Position numbers and translations under genes: made by a program
Notes under the pieces: model-generated
Told to the model about the DNA's origin: nothing
Database searches by the model: none
What the model saw: the letters and a program-made list of their open reading frames with translations, nothing else
Assembly: GCF_039710355.1 (NCBI RefSeq)
Contig: NZ_JBDKWZ010000033.1
Coordinates: 1 to 15,822, forward strand
Origin: Rapidithrix thailandica
GTDB lineage: Bacteria; Bacteroidota; Bacteroidia; Cytophagales; Flammeovirgaceae
Length of the DNA: 15,822 nucleotides
Direction of reading: 5' to 3'
Shown: positions 1 through 6,938 of the stretch, piece after piece
Layout: each line of letters opens with the position of its first letter
How positions within the stretch are numbered: the first letter of the stretch is position 1

Positions 1-351
1 CATAAACGTTACTCCCTCTGAGTAATGGAAATAAAAGTCATTATTTAAGAAGTGATAATGTTGATTGTACTGTTTGACCTTTGTAATTCTATTTTTTTTA
101 TCCTTATACACTTCAAAATATTCCTTGGGAATAGAAGCCTGAGGGATTTTACCTGTTGGTTGTATCTTTAAAAAATCAAAGGCAGTATACCTCCCGGCAT
201 AGATCATTTTTTGATCGGTATAATTCTTTGAATCAGATATTTCTCTTGCTTTGTTGAGTACTTCTTTAATTAATATGCCTTTGTCATCTGATTGGGAGAA
301 AACAGATATATAGCTAAATAGAGACAGGATTAATAGAATATACTTTTTCAT
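1..351 (-). CDS. Secreted protein of unknown function, C-terminus off the window
   Basis: An open frame runs from the ATG at 351-349 to the left edge, giving 117 codons with no stop. The product starts MKKYILLILSLFSYISVFSQ, a typical signal peptide with a likely cleavage site after FSQ, so the protein is probably exported to the periplasm or cell surface. The mature part is rich in Lys, Tyr and Asn. It contains a stretch YFEVYKDKKNRITKVKQYN that resembles in pattern the YYTLYFKQDRLQEIIYNNW stretch of the secreted protein at 616-1476, but I cannot prove homology by eye. The gene is on the same strand as the Hcp-effector pair and is separated from it by a hairpin terminator, so it has its own promoter region. 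A 15-nt element at 450-464 upstream also occurs upstream of the Hcp gene. I do not recognise a family. Confidence 0.75.
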   Translation of the reverse strand, partial: MKKYILLILSLFSYISVFSQSDDKGILIKEVLNKAREISDSKNYTDQKMIYAGRYTAFDFLKIQPTGKIPQASIPKEYFEVYKDKKNRITKVKQYNQHYHFLNNDFYFHYSEGVTFM

Positions 352-449
352 TGATAAAGATTCTCCCAAACTCTTTTTTTATTAAAGCTCTACATTTTGT
401 TAAATGATTACGCCTCCTTTCTTCACCATATTTGCAATAAAATAGCCAT

Positions 450-464
450 TACAATGTAATACGT
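450..464. promoter_or_regulatory. Shared 15-nt element TACAATGTAATACGT, copy 1
   Basis: This 15-mer is identical to 2867-2881. It lies 98 nt upstream of the ATG at 351; the other copy lies 75 nt upstream of the Hcp-effector start. It contains the odd palindrome TACA-A-TGTA, extended here to ATTACA-A-TGTAAT at 448-460. On the minus strand it includes TACATTGT, which partly resembles a Bacteroidota -7 box, but no well-placed -33 TTG supports a promoter here. It could be a regulator site or part of a promoter. Confidence 0.4.
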
Positions 465-570
465 AAAGTAAGTAAAAATGCTATTCACCTCGATATAGCA
501 ATAGATTTTCTTTTGTTTAGTAAGTACACCTAAAAAGGTATAGTTTAATAAACAATCACCTCACCCCTGT

Positions 571-605
571 AAAAAAACAAAAGCCCAACTTAAGTAGTCA
601 GGCTT
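571..605 (-). terminator. Hairpin terminator after the 286-aa secreted protein gene
   Basis: AAGCC at 581-585 pairs with GGCTT at 601-605. On the minus strand the stem is followed by TTGTTTTTTT (complement of 571-580). It begins about 10 nt after the stop codon at 616-618, as expected for an intrinsic terminator ending the Hcp-effector/partner transcript. The stem is short and the loop is 15 nt. Confidence 0.55.
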
Positions 606-615
606 GATGTTATTT

Positions 616-1476
616 TTAATGTTCTTGATCGGGTTCTTCGAGCAAGTAGGGGTCATAAAATTCCTCTTTGTAATTGTATCCGGGGGGATAAGGATAGGAC
701 CATAGATATTCCTCATCATTCTTTACATCTGCTGTTAAATACTTAATCTTTTCATACGGACATTGGTCATCGATAAATAGATTATAAATATCTTCCAGGG
801 TTAACTGGTCAATATGGTATTTTTTTCCACATTGCTCTGATACAACTTTTATGGTTTCCTTTATCTTTCCTTCTTCTCGTTTTACGGTGATATGTTGAAG
901 GTATCTTCCTTTTAAAAAACCAATCCTTCCTATGGTGTTTAATTGGTTATCTAAAATATAGATGTTTAAACCGGCAGAAGAGGGTGTTTGATTACTTAGG
1001 TAAGCGGCAATATCAATATAAAAGATTTTTTGGAGCTTCTTATCATAGACAAAAAAACCTGAAGCCTGATTGTACAACGCAAATTCTGCTTTTGGGGGAG
1101 TCGCTGCCAAATGAAGAAAGGCTATACCAAAAATATACCCCTCACAAGGAAAGAAGAGATCAAATGTATAACTCTCTTTATGCCCATACCAATTATTATA
1201 TATAATTTCTTGTAACCTGTCCTGTTTGAAATAGAGAGTATAGTAATTTAAAGTATCTAATCCCCCTTTAATAGCTTTAAAAGCATCAAAATCAAAGCTT
1301 TTAACATCAAAATGATAAGGATAAGTAATTATCTCCTTATTAAGAGCATGAGGTTTTACCTTCTCATTATAAATAGTATAGAGTTGCTCCATGGTCAAGT
1401 TACCCTCTTGGGCTTTCAATACCTGGTTATAAAACAACCCTGTTATAAACGGTAATAAAAAAAAGAATCTATTCAT
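616..1476 (-). CDS. Secreted protein, candidate immunity partner of the Hcp effector
   Basis: The product is 286 aa from the ATG at 1476-1474. An in-frame start at 1542 would add 22 residues inside the upstream gene and hide the signal peptide, so I reject it. The chosen start gives MNRFFFLLPFITGLFYNQVLKAQ, a signal peptide with likely cleavage near KAQ-E, and an AAAAAGGA stretch lies just upstream. The start overlaps the stop of the Hcp-effector gene by 8 nt (ATGAATAG), which implies translational coupling. The mature protein has many aromatic residues and ends in an acidic, Pro- and Tyr-rich tail. I recognise no family. Known Hcp, VgrG and PAAR effectors usually have an immunity gene directly downstream, and a periplasmic location would fit an effector acting in the periplasm. 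Immunity function is inferred from position only. Its G+C is low (about 30% in a sampled 60-nt block), like the toxin half of its neighbour. Confidence 0.75.
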   Translation of the reverse strand: MNRFFFLLPFITGLFYNQVLKAQEGNLTMEQLYTIYNEKVKPHALNKEIITYPYHFDVKSFDFDAFKAIKGGLDTLNYYTLYFKQDRLQEIIYNNWYGHKESYTFDLFFPCEGYIFGIAFLHLAATPPKAEFALYNQASGFFVYDKKLQKIFYIDIAAYLSNQTPSSAGLNIYILDNQLNTIGRIGFLKGRYLQHITVKREEGKIKETIKVVSEQCGKKYHIDQLTLEDIYNLFIDDQCPYEKIKYLTADVKNDEEYLWSYPYPPGYNYKEEFYDPYLLEEPDQEH

Positions 1477-2791
1477 CACTATCCTTTTTAGTTGTTTGTT
1501 TAAAACTCTTGTCCCATTCAATCGGTTTTCCCCGGTCCCCATTTATATAGGGATTGCCTTCCATATGAATCAACTTTCCTGCTTCATCAATTTTTACCCA
1601 ACCATAATTAAAATATTGAGGGGATGTCATAAATATGTTGCTATATCGATATTTAGATATTTGACTTACAAGTTTTCTTGTATGTTTAGTATTAAGGATA
1701 TATTGTTTTACTTTTTTCTCTTGACCTCCTGAACTAGTCATAGTTACTGTAAACGGATACGCAGGAGAAGAAAGATCTTCATTTAAGAAAATATTAAATG
1801 TAGGGTTTTGTGGGTCTGTCTTAAAAAGCTCATGCAAGGCTAACCCCATAGAACCATTTTGTGGTTTTTCAGTACAGTCCCCTGCATGACAACTTGTAAA
1901 ATATAGATTTCCACCTTCTTTCATAAACCTAGCGATCTTTTTGAGAGCCTTTATTTGTCGAATATTTGAAGAGCCTAATTTGGGATCTTTGGTTATATAC
2001 TTATGAATATTTTTAGCCCGTACTCCATACTCGTATCCAAGATTAAAGTAGGAATAATTTCCATGTCCCCTAATCACCAGATTCACAATTCCAGCTCCAG
2101 CTCTGAATTTACCATGGTAATTCATGATAGCTTGTATTGCTTCCTCAATATTATCTACAAATTCATAGTTCCAAATGACATTATGTTTTGCATTAATCAA
2201 GGCTTCCCTTGCCTTATCCATATCTTTACCATCAATCACAATGATGAGATTTCCAGTGGGTTCATTCGGCTCGTTGACAAAGTCTTCAACTTCAGCAACT
2301 GGGTCCTCAATTACAGGTGGTAAAATATTTCCGGCTCCGGCGGTCAAATTATCGTAGGGATCGGTTAATGGGGTCGGCTCCGTCTTCACGCTCAAATCCG
2401 TTTCCTTCCAGTAGTGTTCCAGGATTTTATACCCTCCATCGTAGAGGATGGCCGGGGAGAGTTTGATTTGGGTGGTCATGGGTTCGCCATTCACCCCGTT
2501 GAAATTATTCTTAAAGAAGACGCAGTGTACATCGTAGAGTTCGAAGACCCGGCTCTTACTATCCTGGGTGACCGGGGAAACGACAATCTTTACTTTTTTC
2601 ACCATGTCCATACCCACCGACCAGGCAAAAAAGCTTTGATCCGAGGTGGTTTCAAAGGTGATATCAAAGATTGTCCCGTTGGGTTTGCCCATCGGTTTGC
2701 CGTGCTCGTCTACCGAGCGGGTAAACCGGAATTTGAAGTCAAGGATATTCACTACTTTATCCTCAACATAAAGTCTTGCAATCAGGCTCAT
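1469..2791 (-). CDS. Evolved Hcp (TssD) fused to a caspase-like (clan CD) putative effector domain
   Basis: The product is 440 aa. Residues 1-131 match the pattern of the Bacteroidota type VI secretion tube protein Hcp/TssD: MSLIARLYVEDKVVNILDF at the start, a GKPMGKPNGTIFDITFETT stretch, then paired beta-strands ending in MTTQIKLSPAI. Such proteins form the hexameric tube that is shot into target cells. TssD alone is about 130 aa, so over 300 residues are extra. Residues 132-179 are a Pro/Glu/Asp-rich linker. Residues 180-440 begin with the strand NLIIVID. They carry LVIRGHGNYS (His243) and GGNLYFTSCHAGD (Cys301), the order and spacing of the His/Cys dyad in caspase-like clan CD peptidases and related CHAT or DUF4347 domains. 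I therefore infer a cysteine-protease cargo. The downstream secreted protein overlaps it by 8 nt. No other secretion-system genes are in the window. G+C falls from about 50% in the Hcp part to about 33% in the toxin part, suggesting domain exchange. The Hcp call is firmer than the catalytic one. Confidence 0.82.
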   Translation of the reverse strand: MSLIARLYVEDKVVNILDFKFRFTRSVDEHGKPMGKPNGTIFDITFETTSDQSFFAWSVGMDMVKKVKIVVSPVTQDSKSRVFELYDVHCVFFKNNFNGVNGEPMTTQIKLSPAILYDGGYKILEHYWKETDLSVKTEPTPLTDPYDNLTAGAGNILPPVIEDPVAEVEDFVNEPNEPTGNLIIVIDGKDMDKAREALINAKHNVIWNYEFVDNIEEAIQAIMNYHGKFRAGAGIVNLVIRGHGNYSYFNLGYEYGVRAKNIHKYITKDPKLGSSNIRQIKALKKIARFMKEGGNLYFTSCHAGDCTEKPQNGSMGLALHELFKTDPQNPTFNIFLNEDLSSPAYPFTVTMTSSGGQEKKVKQYILNTKHTRKLVSQISKYRYSNIFMTSPQYFNYGWVKIDEAGKLIHMEGNPYINGDRGKPIEWDKSFKQTTKKDSDE

Positions 2792-2866
2792 AATTCAAGG
2801 TCTTACCGATTGAAAAAATAACTAAAAGTAGTTAGTTGCCTTGCTAGTGAGTATAAGTATAAAAAA

Positions 2867-2881
2867 TACAATGTAATACGT
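2867..2881. promoter_or_regulatory. Shared 15-nt element TACAATGTAATACGT, copy 2
   Basis: Identical to 450-464, in the same orientation relative to the downstream minus-strand gene, and 75 nt upstream of the Hcp-effector ATG. Its core is TACA-A-TGTA. On the minus strand a TTG lies 17 nt before TACATTGT, so the element could cover a weak -7 box in this copy. Its repeated placement upstream of two exported-cargo genes suggests common control. Confidence 0.4.
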
Positions 2882-2957
2882 GATTATACACACAAAAAAG
2901 CACTTAACCTTGAGGTATTACTAGTTTTTCAGAAAGGGATTACCTGAATAAAGGCAG

Positions 2958-3109
2958 CTATAACCCCACTTTTAAGCTTCGAAAAGTCGCTAATCGATAC
3001 AAATTCTGTAAGTTATGCACAAAGTCCACCCGGGTATAACGGCCGGCGATATGGGTTGTGAAATTCTCCCTCTTCCAAATTTTCTGAAAAACAACCGGTA
3101 TACTAAATA
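2958..3109 (-). pseudogene. Possible coding remnant (C-terminal tail only)
   Basis: One minus-strand frame stays open and ends at a TAG (2960-2958). It reads like real protein: HIAGRYTRVDFVHNLQNLYR followed by LATFRSLKVGL and stop. The local base composition is richer in G+C than the flanks. There is no start codon or upstream half: the frame runs back into the hairpin at 3110-3160. It may be the end of a gene cut away during insertion of the neighbouring DNA, or chance. I do not recognise the family. Confidence 0.25.
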
Positions 3110-3160
3110 AAAGCCCTCTCCTTTTACACTTGTAGGCCTGGTGTAAAAGGAGAGGGCTTT
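3110..3160 (-). terminator. 20-bp perfect hairpin ending the efflux operon
   Basis: Arm AAAGCCCTCTCCTTTTACAC at 3110-3129 is exactly complementary to 3141-3160, with an 11-nt loop that itself contains AGGCCT. On the minus strand the hairpin starts 37 nt after the permease stop and is followed by TATTTAGTA after the closing TTT, so it resembles an intrinsic terminator for the operon 7481-3198. There is no T-run on the plus strand. The stem is longer than usual. Confidence 0.7.
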
Positions 3161-3197
3161 GGGGATGGAAAGTATTTCATCCAAAAGCCTTTGGTAT

Positions 3198-4352
3198 TTA
3201 TGCCTTTGCTGTTTTACGCACTTTTACTTGTATGAGTATGAGTGTTATAATGCCTGTGATGATTGCCGTGATTCCCAACTTGAACAATTCCGGTTGAATA
3301 TCGGAATATGTACCTTGAAGAAACAATACTTTCCGGAATGCGGATAAGAAATGCGTTAAAGGGATGCATTCGGCAATGTGTTGAATGGCTTTGGGCATTT
3401 CACTCAAAGGCCAAGTGAATCCACTCATGATAAAACTTGGGGTGGCGATCACCATCAATACCTCTGTGGCTTTTAATTGATTGGGAAGCAACCAACTGAC
3501 CAAAGCACCCATATTGGTAAGCGCCCACATAAATACTGCCGTTAAAGCCAACAGCGCTACTTGGCTATGGACCATAGGCAGGCGGACCATGGGGAAAAAT
3601 ACCCACTGAATGCCTCCCCAAAGCAAGAAACCCATGAGCCAATAAGGTAAAGACTTGGCCAATAACAAAAGCAACGGATTTTTTGATATTTGAGTCATTT
3701 CGTGAAAACGGCCCGTTTCAAATTCCAAAGCAAAAGTCAAGGCCATGACGAGTAAGAACACTTGTTGTAAAATAGTCCCCATCACTCCCGGCCACATAAA
3801 TGTCAGGTAATTGGAATTTGCATTGTAAAAGCGGGTGCTGCCGATCTGAAACGCTTCAAACTGTTGGTAGGCCGTTTCCACCGGAATGCCTTTTTTGTTG
3901 AGCCCTTTGATTTCGATCCCTGCATTGAGTGTTGCCAATACCGAGCGGATGCCAAGGTTGGAATAATTGGCCGTCAGGATATTGGCCCCGTTGATTTCCA
4001 CTTGAACTTCAGGGTGTCTTTTCTGATGAACATCTCCTTCAAAACCTTTTGGGATCTTGACAACGGCTACGGCATTGGTTTTTAAATCTTCCAGTATATG
4101 TGTTTCACCCTGCCGTACCATGGCGACTTCTACATAAGGGTTGTCGTTTAAGGCATCGATAATCTGGTGACTCAGTGCGGAATTGTCCAAATCTACCACG
4201 GAAACCGGCAAATCGGAAACCGTGGATTGTTGATACACGGCTCCCACCAACAAAGCGTATAAAATAGGCGCACCGATAAAAATTGCCCAGGCGACAGAAT
4301 TGCCTTTGAAAATTTTGACCTCACGGATGATTAATTGCGATAAGGCTTTCAT
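3198..4352 (-). CDS. ABC-2 type transporter permease (YhhJ/YbhR-like efflux subunit)
   Basis: The product is 384 aa, the usual size for this family. It has one N-terminal membrane segment (about residues 20-40), a large extracytoplasmic domain (about 41-185), and five C-terminal membrane segments (about 186-210, 227-250, 263-288, 297-315 and 358-377). The motif SFIMSGFTWPLSEMP (306-320) and PLTHFLSAFR (331-340) are typical of ABC-2 membrane proteins. The protein would sit in the inner membrane and export a drug or other compound through the HlyD adaptor and TolC channel encoded just upstream. Its start is 5 nt after the HlyD stop, so it is the last gene of the operon. No ATP-binding subunit or second permease is present, although this type of pump normally needs an ATPase; it may be encoded elsewhere. 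The substrate cannot be told from sequence. Confidence 0.9.
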   Translation of the reverse strand: MKALSQLIIREVKIFKGNSVAWAIFIGAPILYALLVGAVYQQSTVSDLPVSVVDLDNSALSHQIIDALNDNPYVEVAMVRQGETHILEDLKTNAVAVVKIPKGFEGDVHQKRHPEVQVEINGANILTANYSNLGIRSVLATLNAGIEIKGLNKKGIPVETAYQQFEAFQIGSTRFYNANSNYLTFMWPGVMGTILQQVFLLVMALTFALEFETGRFHEMTQISKNPLLLLLAKSLPYWLMGFLLWGGIQWVFFPMVRLPMVHSQVALLALTAVFMWALTNMGALVSWLLPNQLKATEVLMVIATPSFIMSGFTWPLSEMPKAIQHIAECIPLTHFLSAFRKVLFLQGTYSDIQPELFKLGITAIITGIITLILIQVKVRKTAKA

Positions 4353-4357
4353 ACGAG

Positions 4358-5320
4358 TTATTTTTTAGGCATTACGAAGGTGATATTGGTCATGATTGAA
4401 TCAGCCAATCCGGGAGATACCGGAACGAATTTTAATTCGTATAAAGCTTGGTCCACTTCGTAGTTGGGGTTCATGCTTTTTCTGGTTGCATAGTCAGGAA
4501 GCGCTAAAATGCTGACCAGTCTGCCTTGTATTTGCAATGAAGAATCAAAGGGAGAATGGAACTTGGCCACTTCATCGATTTTATATTGATGTACTTCGGC
4601 TTCCGGAACCGTGAACCGGAAATACGTGGCCTGTTGTGCATACCCGATAAAGATATTATACCCGGGCAATGCCAATTCACCTTCTTTCAAAGCAACGGAA
4701 GTCAATCGCATATCCGCAGGGGCCAAAAGGTATCTTTCATTATAGGCAATATGTGCTTCTTTTAAGGCGCCTTGTGCTCTTTTCAGAGAACCCAAAGCCA
4801 TCTTTTGTTTTTCGGACCGTACTCCGGATTCTATTTCTTTTTGTTTGGCTTGCGTTCCGTCCAACTGCGCTTGAGCCATCAGGTATTTGGCATATACTTC
4901 ATCGTATTTTTGAGCGGTCACCATCTTTTCTTCAAACATCTTTTTGATGCGCTGATAACTTTTTTCAGCAAATACAAACTGCTCCTTGGCGGCCTCATAG
5001 GCGGCATTTACTTGTTCGATCTGCTCTTTGGTAGCGCCTTTAAAAACCATTTCATATTGGGCTTTGGCTGCTGCTACCGCTCCTTCGGCTTGCTCAATTT
5101 TAGCAGTGATTTCCGGGGCATGGATCAGGGCCAATGTATCCCCTTTTTTCACGGTCTCCCCTTCTTGAAAGTGAATCCGTTCTATCCGGCCGGGAATTTT
5201 TGAAGCTACATTGATAACTTCACGCTTCAATTTTCCTTTTAACATCATTTCTTGAGCGGGTTTTTCACAACTCCATAAGCCAAGTAGCAAGACGAAAAAA
5301 AGCAGGTTTACCTTTTTCAT
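4358..5320 (-). CDS. HlyD/MFP-family periplasmic adaptor lipoprotein
   Basis: The product is 320 aa, normal for an efflux membrane fusion protein. The N-terminus MKKVNLLFFVLLLGLWSCEK is a lipoprotein signal with lipobox LWSC (Cys18), so the mature protein should be lipid-anchored at the inner membrane. Residues about 36-70 form the first lipoyl half (VASKIPGRIERIHFQEGETV, with the PGRI turn). Residues about 72-200 are a long Ala/Glu/Lys/Gln-rich helical hairpin that would reach the TolC channel. Residues about 200-230 carry the second lipoyl half (LLAPADMRLTSVALKEGEL), followed by a beta-barrel domain. It lies between the TolC gene (41-nt gap) and the permease gene (5-nt gap) and would bridge these two components of the pump. 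Confidence 0.92.
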   Translation of the reverse strand: MKKVNLLFFVLLLGLWSCEKPAQEMMLKGKLKREVINVASKIPGRIERIHFQEGETVKKGDTLALIHAPEITAKIEQAEGAVAAAKAQYEMVFKGATKEQIEQVNAAYEAAKEQFVFAEKSYQRIKKMFEEKMVTAQKYDEVYAKYLMAQAQLDGTQAKQKEIESGVRSEKQKMALGSLKRAQGALKEAHIAYNERYLLAPADMRLTSVALKEGELALPGYNIFIGYAQQATYFRFTVPEAEVHQYKIDEVAKFHSPFDSSLQIQGRLVSILALPDYATRKSMNPNYEVDQALYELKFVPVSPGLADSIMTNITFVMPKK

Positions 5321-5361
5321 GATTTATACTATTTTTAAAAGTGAAAGCTGATTGATAGATC

Positions 5362-6867
5362 CTATTGAATTTGCTCCAAGCTGAGTATTCCCATTGCTCT
5401 TAGTAGTTGGGCTGTGGATTGCCGTTGTTCAAAAAGACGTTGAATATGCTCCAATTGTGCTTTTTCATATTCTGTTTGGGACTCGATCAGATCGGGTGTA
5501 GTGGCTAACCCATTTTCAAATTCTTTGTCCTTTATTGTCAAAGCATTATGGGCCTCGTTTGCTTTTTCTTCAGCCACTTGTACCAATTGCGTTTTTACCT
5601 GCCAGTCCGTATAGTTTTTTTCAAACTCCAAGGCGATCAGATTTTCGGTTTCTTCTTTTTGGAGTTGCATACTCTCCACTTGCAATTTTGAGTGCTGAAT
5701 GTCTTTTTTTCGCTGCATTCCATCAAATATTTCCCATTTCAAGCCGACTCCTACAAACCATACCGGATCAATTTCGGTCAAGTTAGACCCGCCTTTCGCC
5801 AAGTGTGCAAAGGCCTTGGCTTTCGGTAAATAGCTGTATTTTTCAGATTTATGCACTTGCGATAATGCATTGATAGAATGTTTTAAAGCCTTTAGTTCCG
5901 GCCGGTTTTGCAGGTTGCTTTCTTCCGCTTGAATGTGCCAAAGGTCCAAGGTAGGGGAGAGGGCTTGAAGCGCTTCTTTTTCAACTCCGGTCAGTTGTTC
6001 CAGTTTTGAGAGTACCAGCGACTGTCCTCCTGAGAGTTTGATCAGGTTGGCTTCAATGTTCTTTTCCGCAATCCCGATTTTCGTTCTATCAAACTGAGTA
6101 GCCAGTCCGTTTTCTATCGCTTTTTCCACAAACTTCCTTTTTTCTTGCAATAGTGATTGCATTTCCGTCAGTACGGCTTCGGATTGTCGGATTACTGCCA
6201 GCTTGTCAAAGTACATCAGTGTTTCGATCATAACAGCTTGCTTCTCTTTTTCTACCAGAGCTTCTTGCGCATACATTTTTTCCTGGGCAGCTTTTGCCAT
6301 GGTGGGTACTTGTAAGCCTGAAAAGATCACCATATCTATATGGGCATCTACAAACCAGAGGTTTTGATCGCGAAGGGCCATGCCTAACTGATTGGGGAGA
6401 AGTCCTGTGAGTTGCTGGCTGCTTTGAGTCAAATAGTTTTGCGTGGCGCCTAACAAAGCCTGTGTTTGAGGGTTTTGTAAGGCTTGTGCCAAGGCATAAT
6501 CCCCTTTTGCTGCTGCGGCCTGGGCTTGATCTTTCAAGTATTGCTGAAAATTTCCCTGCATGGCATGCATGGCTTCTCCGGCACCGGATTGCAACTGATG
6601 GGTGATATCCGAAATGTCCCGTTTTATCGTAACTTCCGTGCCCATACGGAGATATGCCGCATCCACACCTACTTTGGGAAGATAGGTGTTCCACACTTTT
6701 TCCTTGCTAAGCTTGGCTTCTTCCACCTTATGTTCTTGCTTCTTTACCCGATAGCTATTGGCTAGTGCCTTCTCAACCATCTCCTTCCTGCTGAGGACAT
6801 TTTGAGCCAAGCCGGCTTGGTACATCAAGATGGAAAACAGAATGAGAGTGAATTTATGAATTTTCAT
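5362..6867 (-). CDS. TolC-family outer membrane efflux protein
   Basis: The product is 501 aa. The N-terminus MKIHKFTLILFSILMYQAGL is a signal peptide with likely cleavage after AQ (residue 22). The mature part shows two repeats of long amphipathic helices separated by beta-strands, as in the outer membrane factor family: for example NSYRVKKQEHKVEEAKLSKE near the start and ENGLATTPDLIESQTEYEKA near the end (the second OEP repeat usually carries such a G-x-x-T-x-x-D-L-I/L motif). An Ala/Gln-rich insertion at about residues 90-150 is notable. The trimer would form the outer membrane and periplasmic channel of the pump. It is the first pump gene, 56 nt after tetR; that gap holds a hairpin and a TetR-type operator, so the pump genes probably have their own regulated promoter. 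Confidence 0.92.
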   Translation of the reverse strand: MKIHKFTLILFSILMYQAGLAQNVLSRKEMVEKALANSYRVKKQEHKVEEAKLSKEKVWNTYLPKVGVDAAYLRMGTEVTIKRDISDITHQLQSGAGEAMHAMQGNFQQYLKDQAQAAAAKGDYALAQALQNPQTQALLGATQNYLTQSSQQLTGLLPNQLGMALRDQNLWFVDAHIDMVIFSGLQVPTMAKAAQEKMYAQEALVEKEKQAVMIETLMYFDKLAVIRQSEAVLTEMQSLLQEKRKFVEKAIENGLATQFDRTKIGIAEKNIEANLIKLSGGQSLVLSKLEQLTGVEKEALQALSPTLDLWHIQAEESNLQNRPELKALKHSINALSQVHKSEKYSYLPKAKAFAHLAKGGSNLTEIDPVWFVGVGLKWEIFDGMQRKKDIQHSKLQVESMQLQKEETENLIALEFEKNYTDWQVKTQLVQVAEEKANEAHNALTIKDKEFENGLATTPDLIESQTEYEKAQLEHIQRLFEQRQSTAQLLRAMGILSLEQIQ

Positions 6868-6883
6868 GATTTAAAAATTAACA

Positions 6884-6899
6884 GAGTGATTAATCACTC
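6884..6899. promoter_or_regulatory. TetR-type operator, copy upstream of tolC
   Basis: GAGTGATTAATCACTC is a perfect 16-bp palindrome located 16 nt upstream of the tolC start. The same half-sites GAGTGA and TCACTC with the same 4-nt spacing occur upstream of tetR at 7490-7505. Two copies bracketing a tetR gene strongly suggest that its product binds both. Confidence 0.8.
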
Positions 6900-6910
6900 A
6901 TTTTTAAACA

Positions 6911-6938
6911 ATAAAAAATGGTATCATTTTTTGATACC
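6911..6938 (-). terminator. Hairpin between tetR and the pump genes
   Basis: GGTATCA (6920-6926) pairs with TGATACC (6932-6938) around a 5-nt loop. On the minus strand the stem is followed by ATTTTTTAT. The hairpin overlaps the tetR stop codon. It would end or attenuate the tetR transcript before the pump genes. The 7-bp stem is AT-rich, so read-through is likely. Confidence 0.5.

Larger units (their letters stand above)
2792..3197. other. Intergenic region between Hcp-effector gene and efflux operon
   Basis: This 406-nt stretch holds no convincing full-length gene. It contains the upstream region of the Hcp-effector gene with the 15-nt element at 2867-2881, a possible minus-strand coding remnant at 2958-3109, and the strong hairpin at 3110-3160 that ends the efflux operon. 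Short open frames across it read through the hairpin and have no start context, so I treat them as chance. Confidence 0.6.

Noticed and set aside
1477..1542. Longer start for the 286-aa secreted protein gene at 1542
   Set aside because: It would bury a clear signal peptide behind 22 unlikely residues and extend the overlap with the Hcp-effector gene to 74 nt.
2414..2821. 135-aa plus-strand open frame antisense to the Hcp domain
   Set aside because: It mirrors the well-supported Hcp coding frame and shows no family features.
2990..3184. 64-aa minus-strand open frame
   Set aside because: It reads through the 20-bp hairpin and ends in low-complexity sequence without coding character.
6206..6694. 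162-aa minus-strand open frame
   Set aside because: It lies wholly inside the tolC-like gene in another frame, and is rich in Ser, Arg, His and Cys, typical of a shadow frame.
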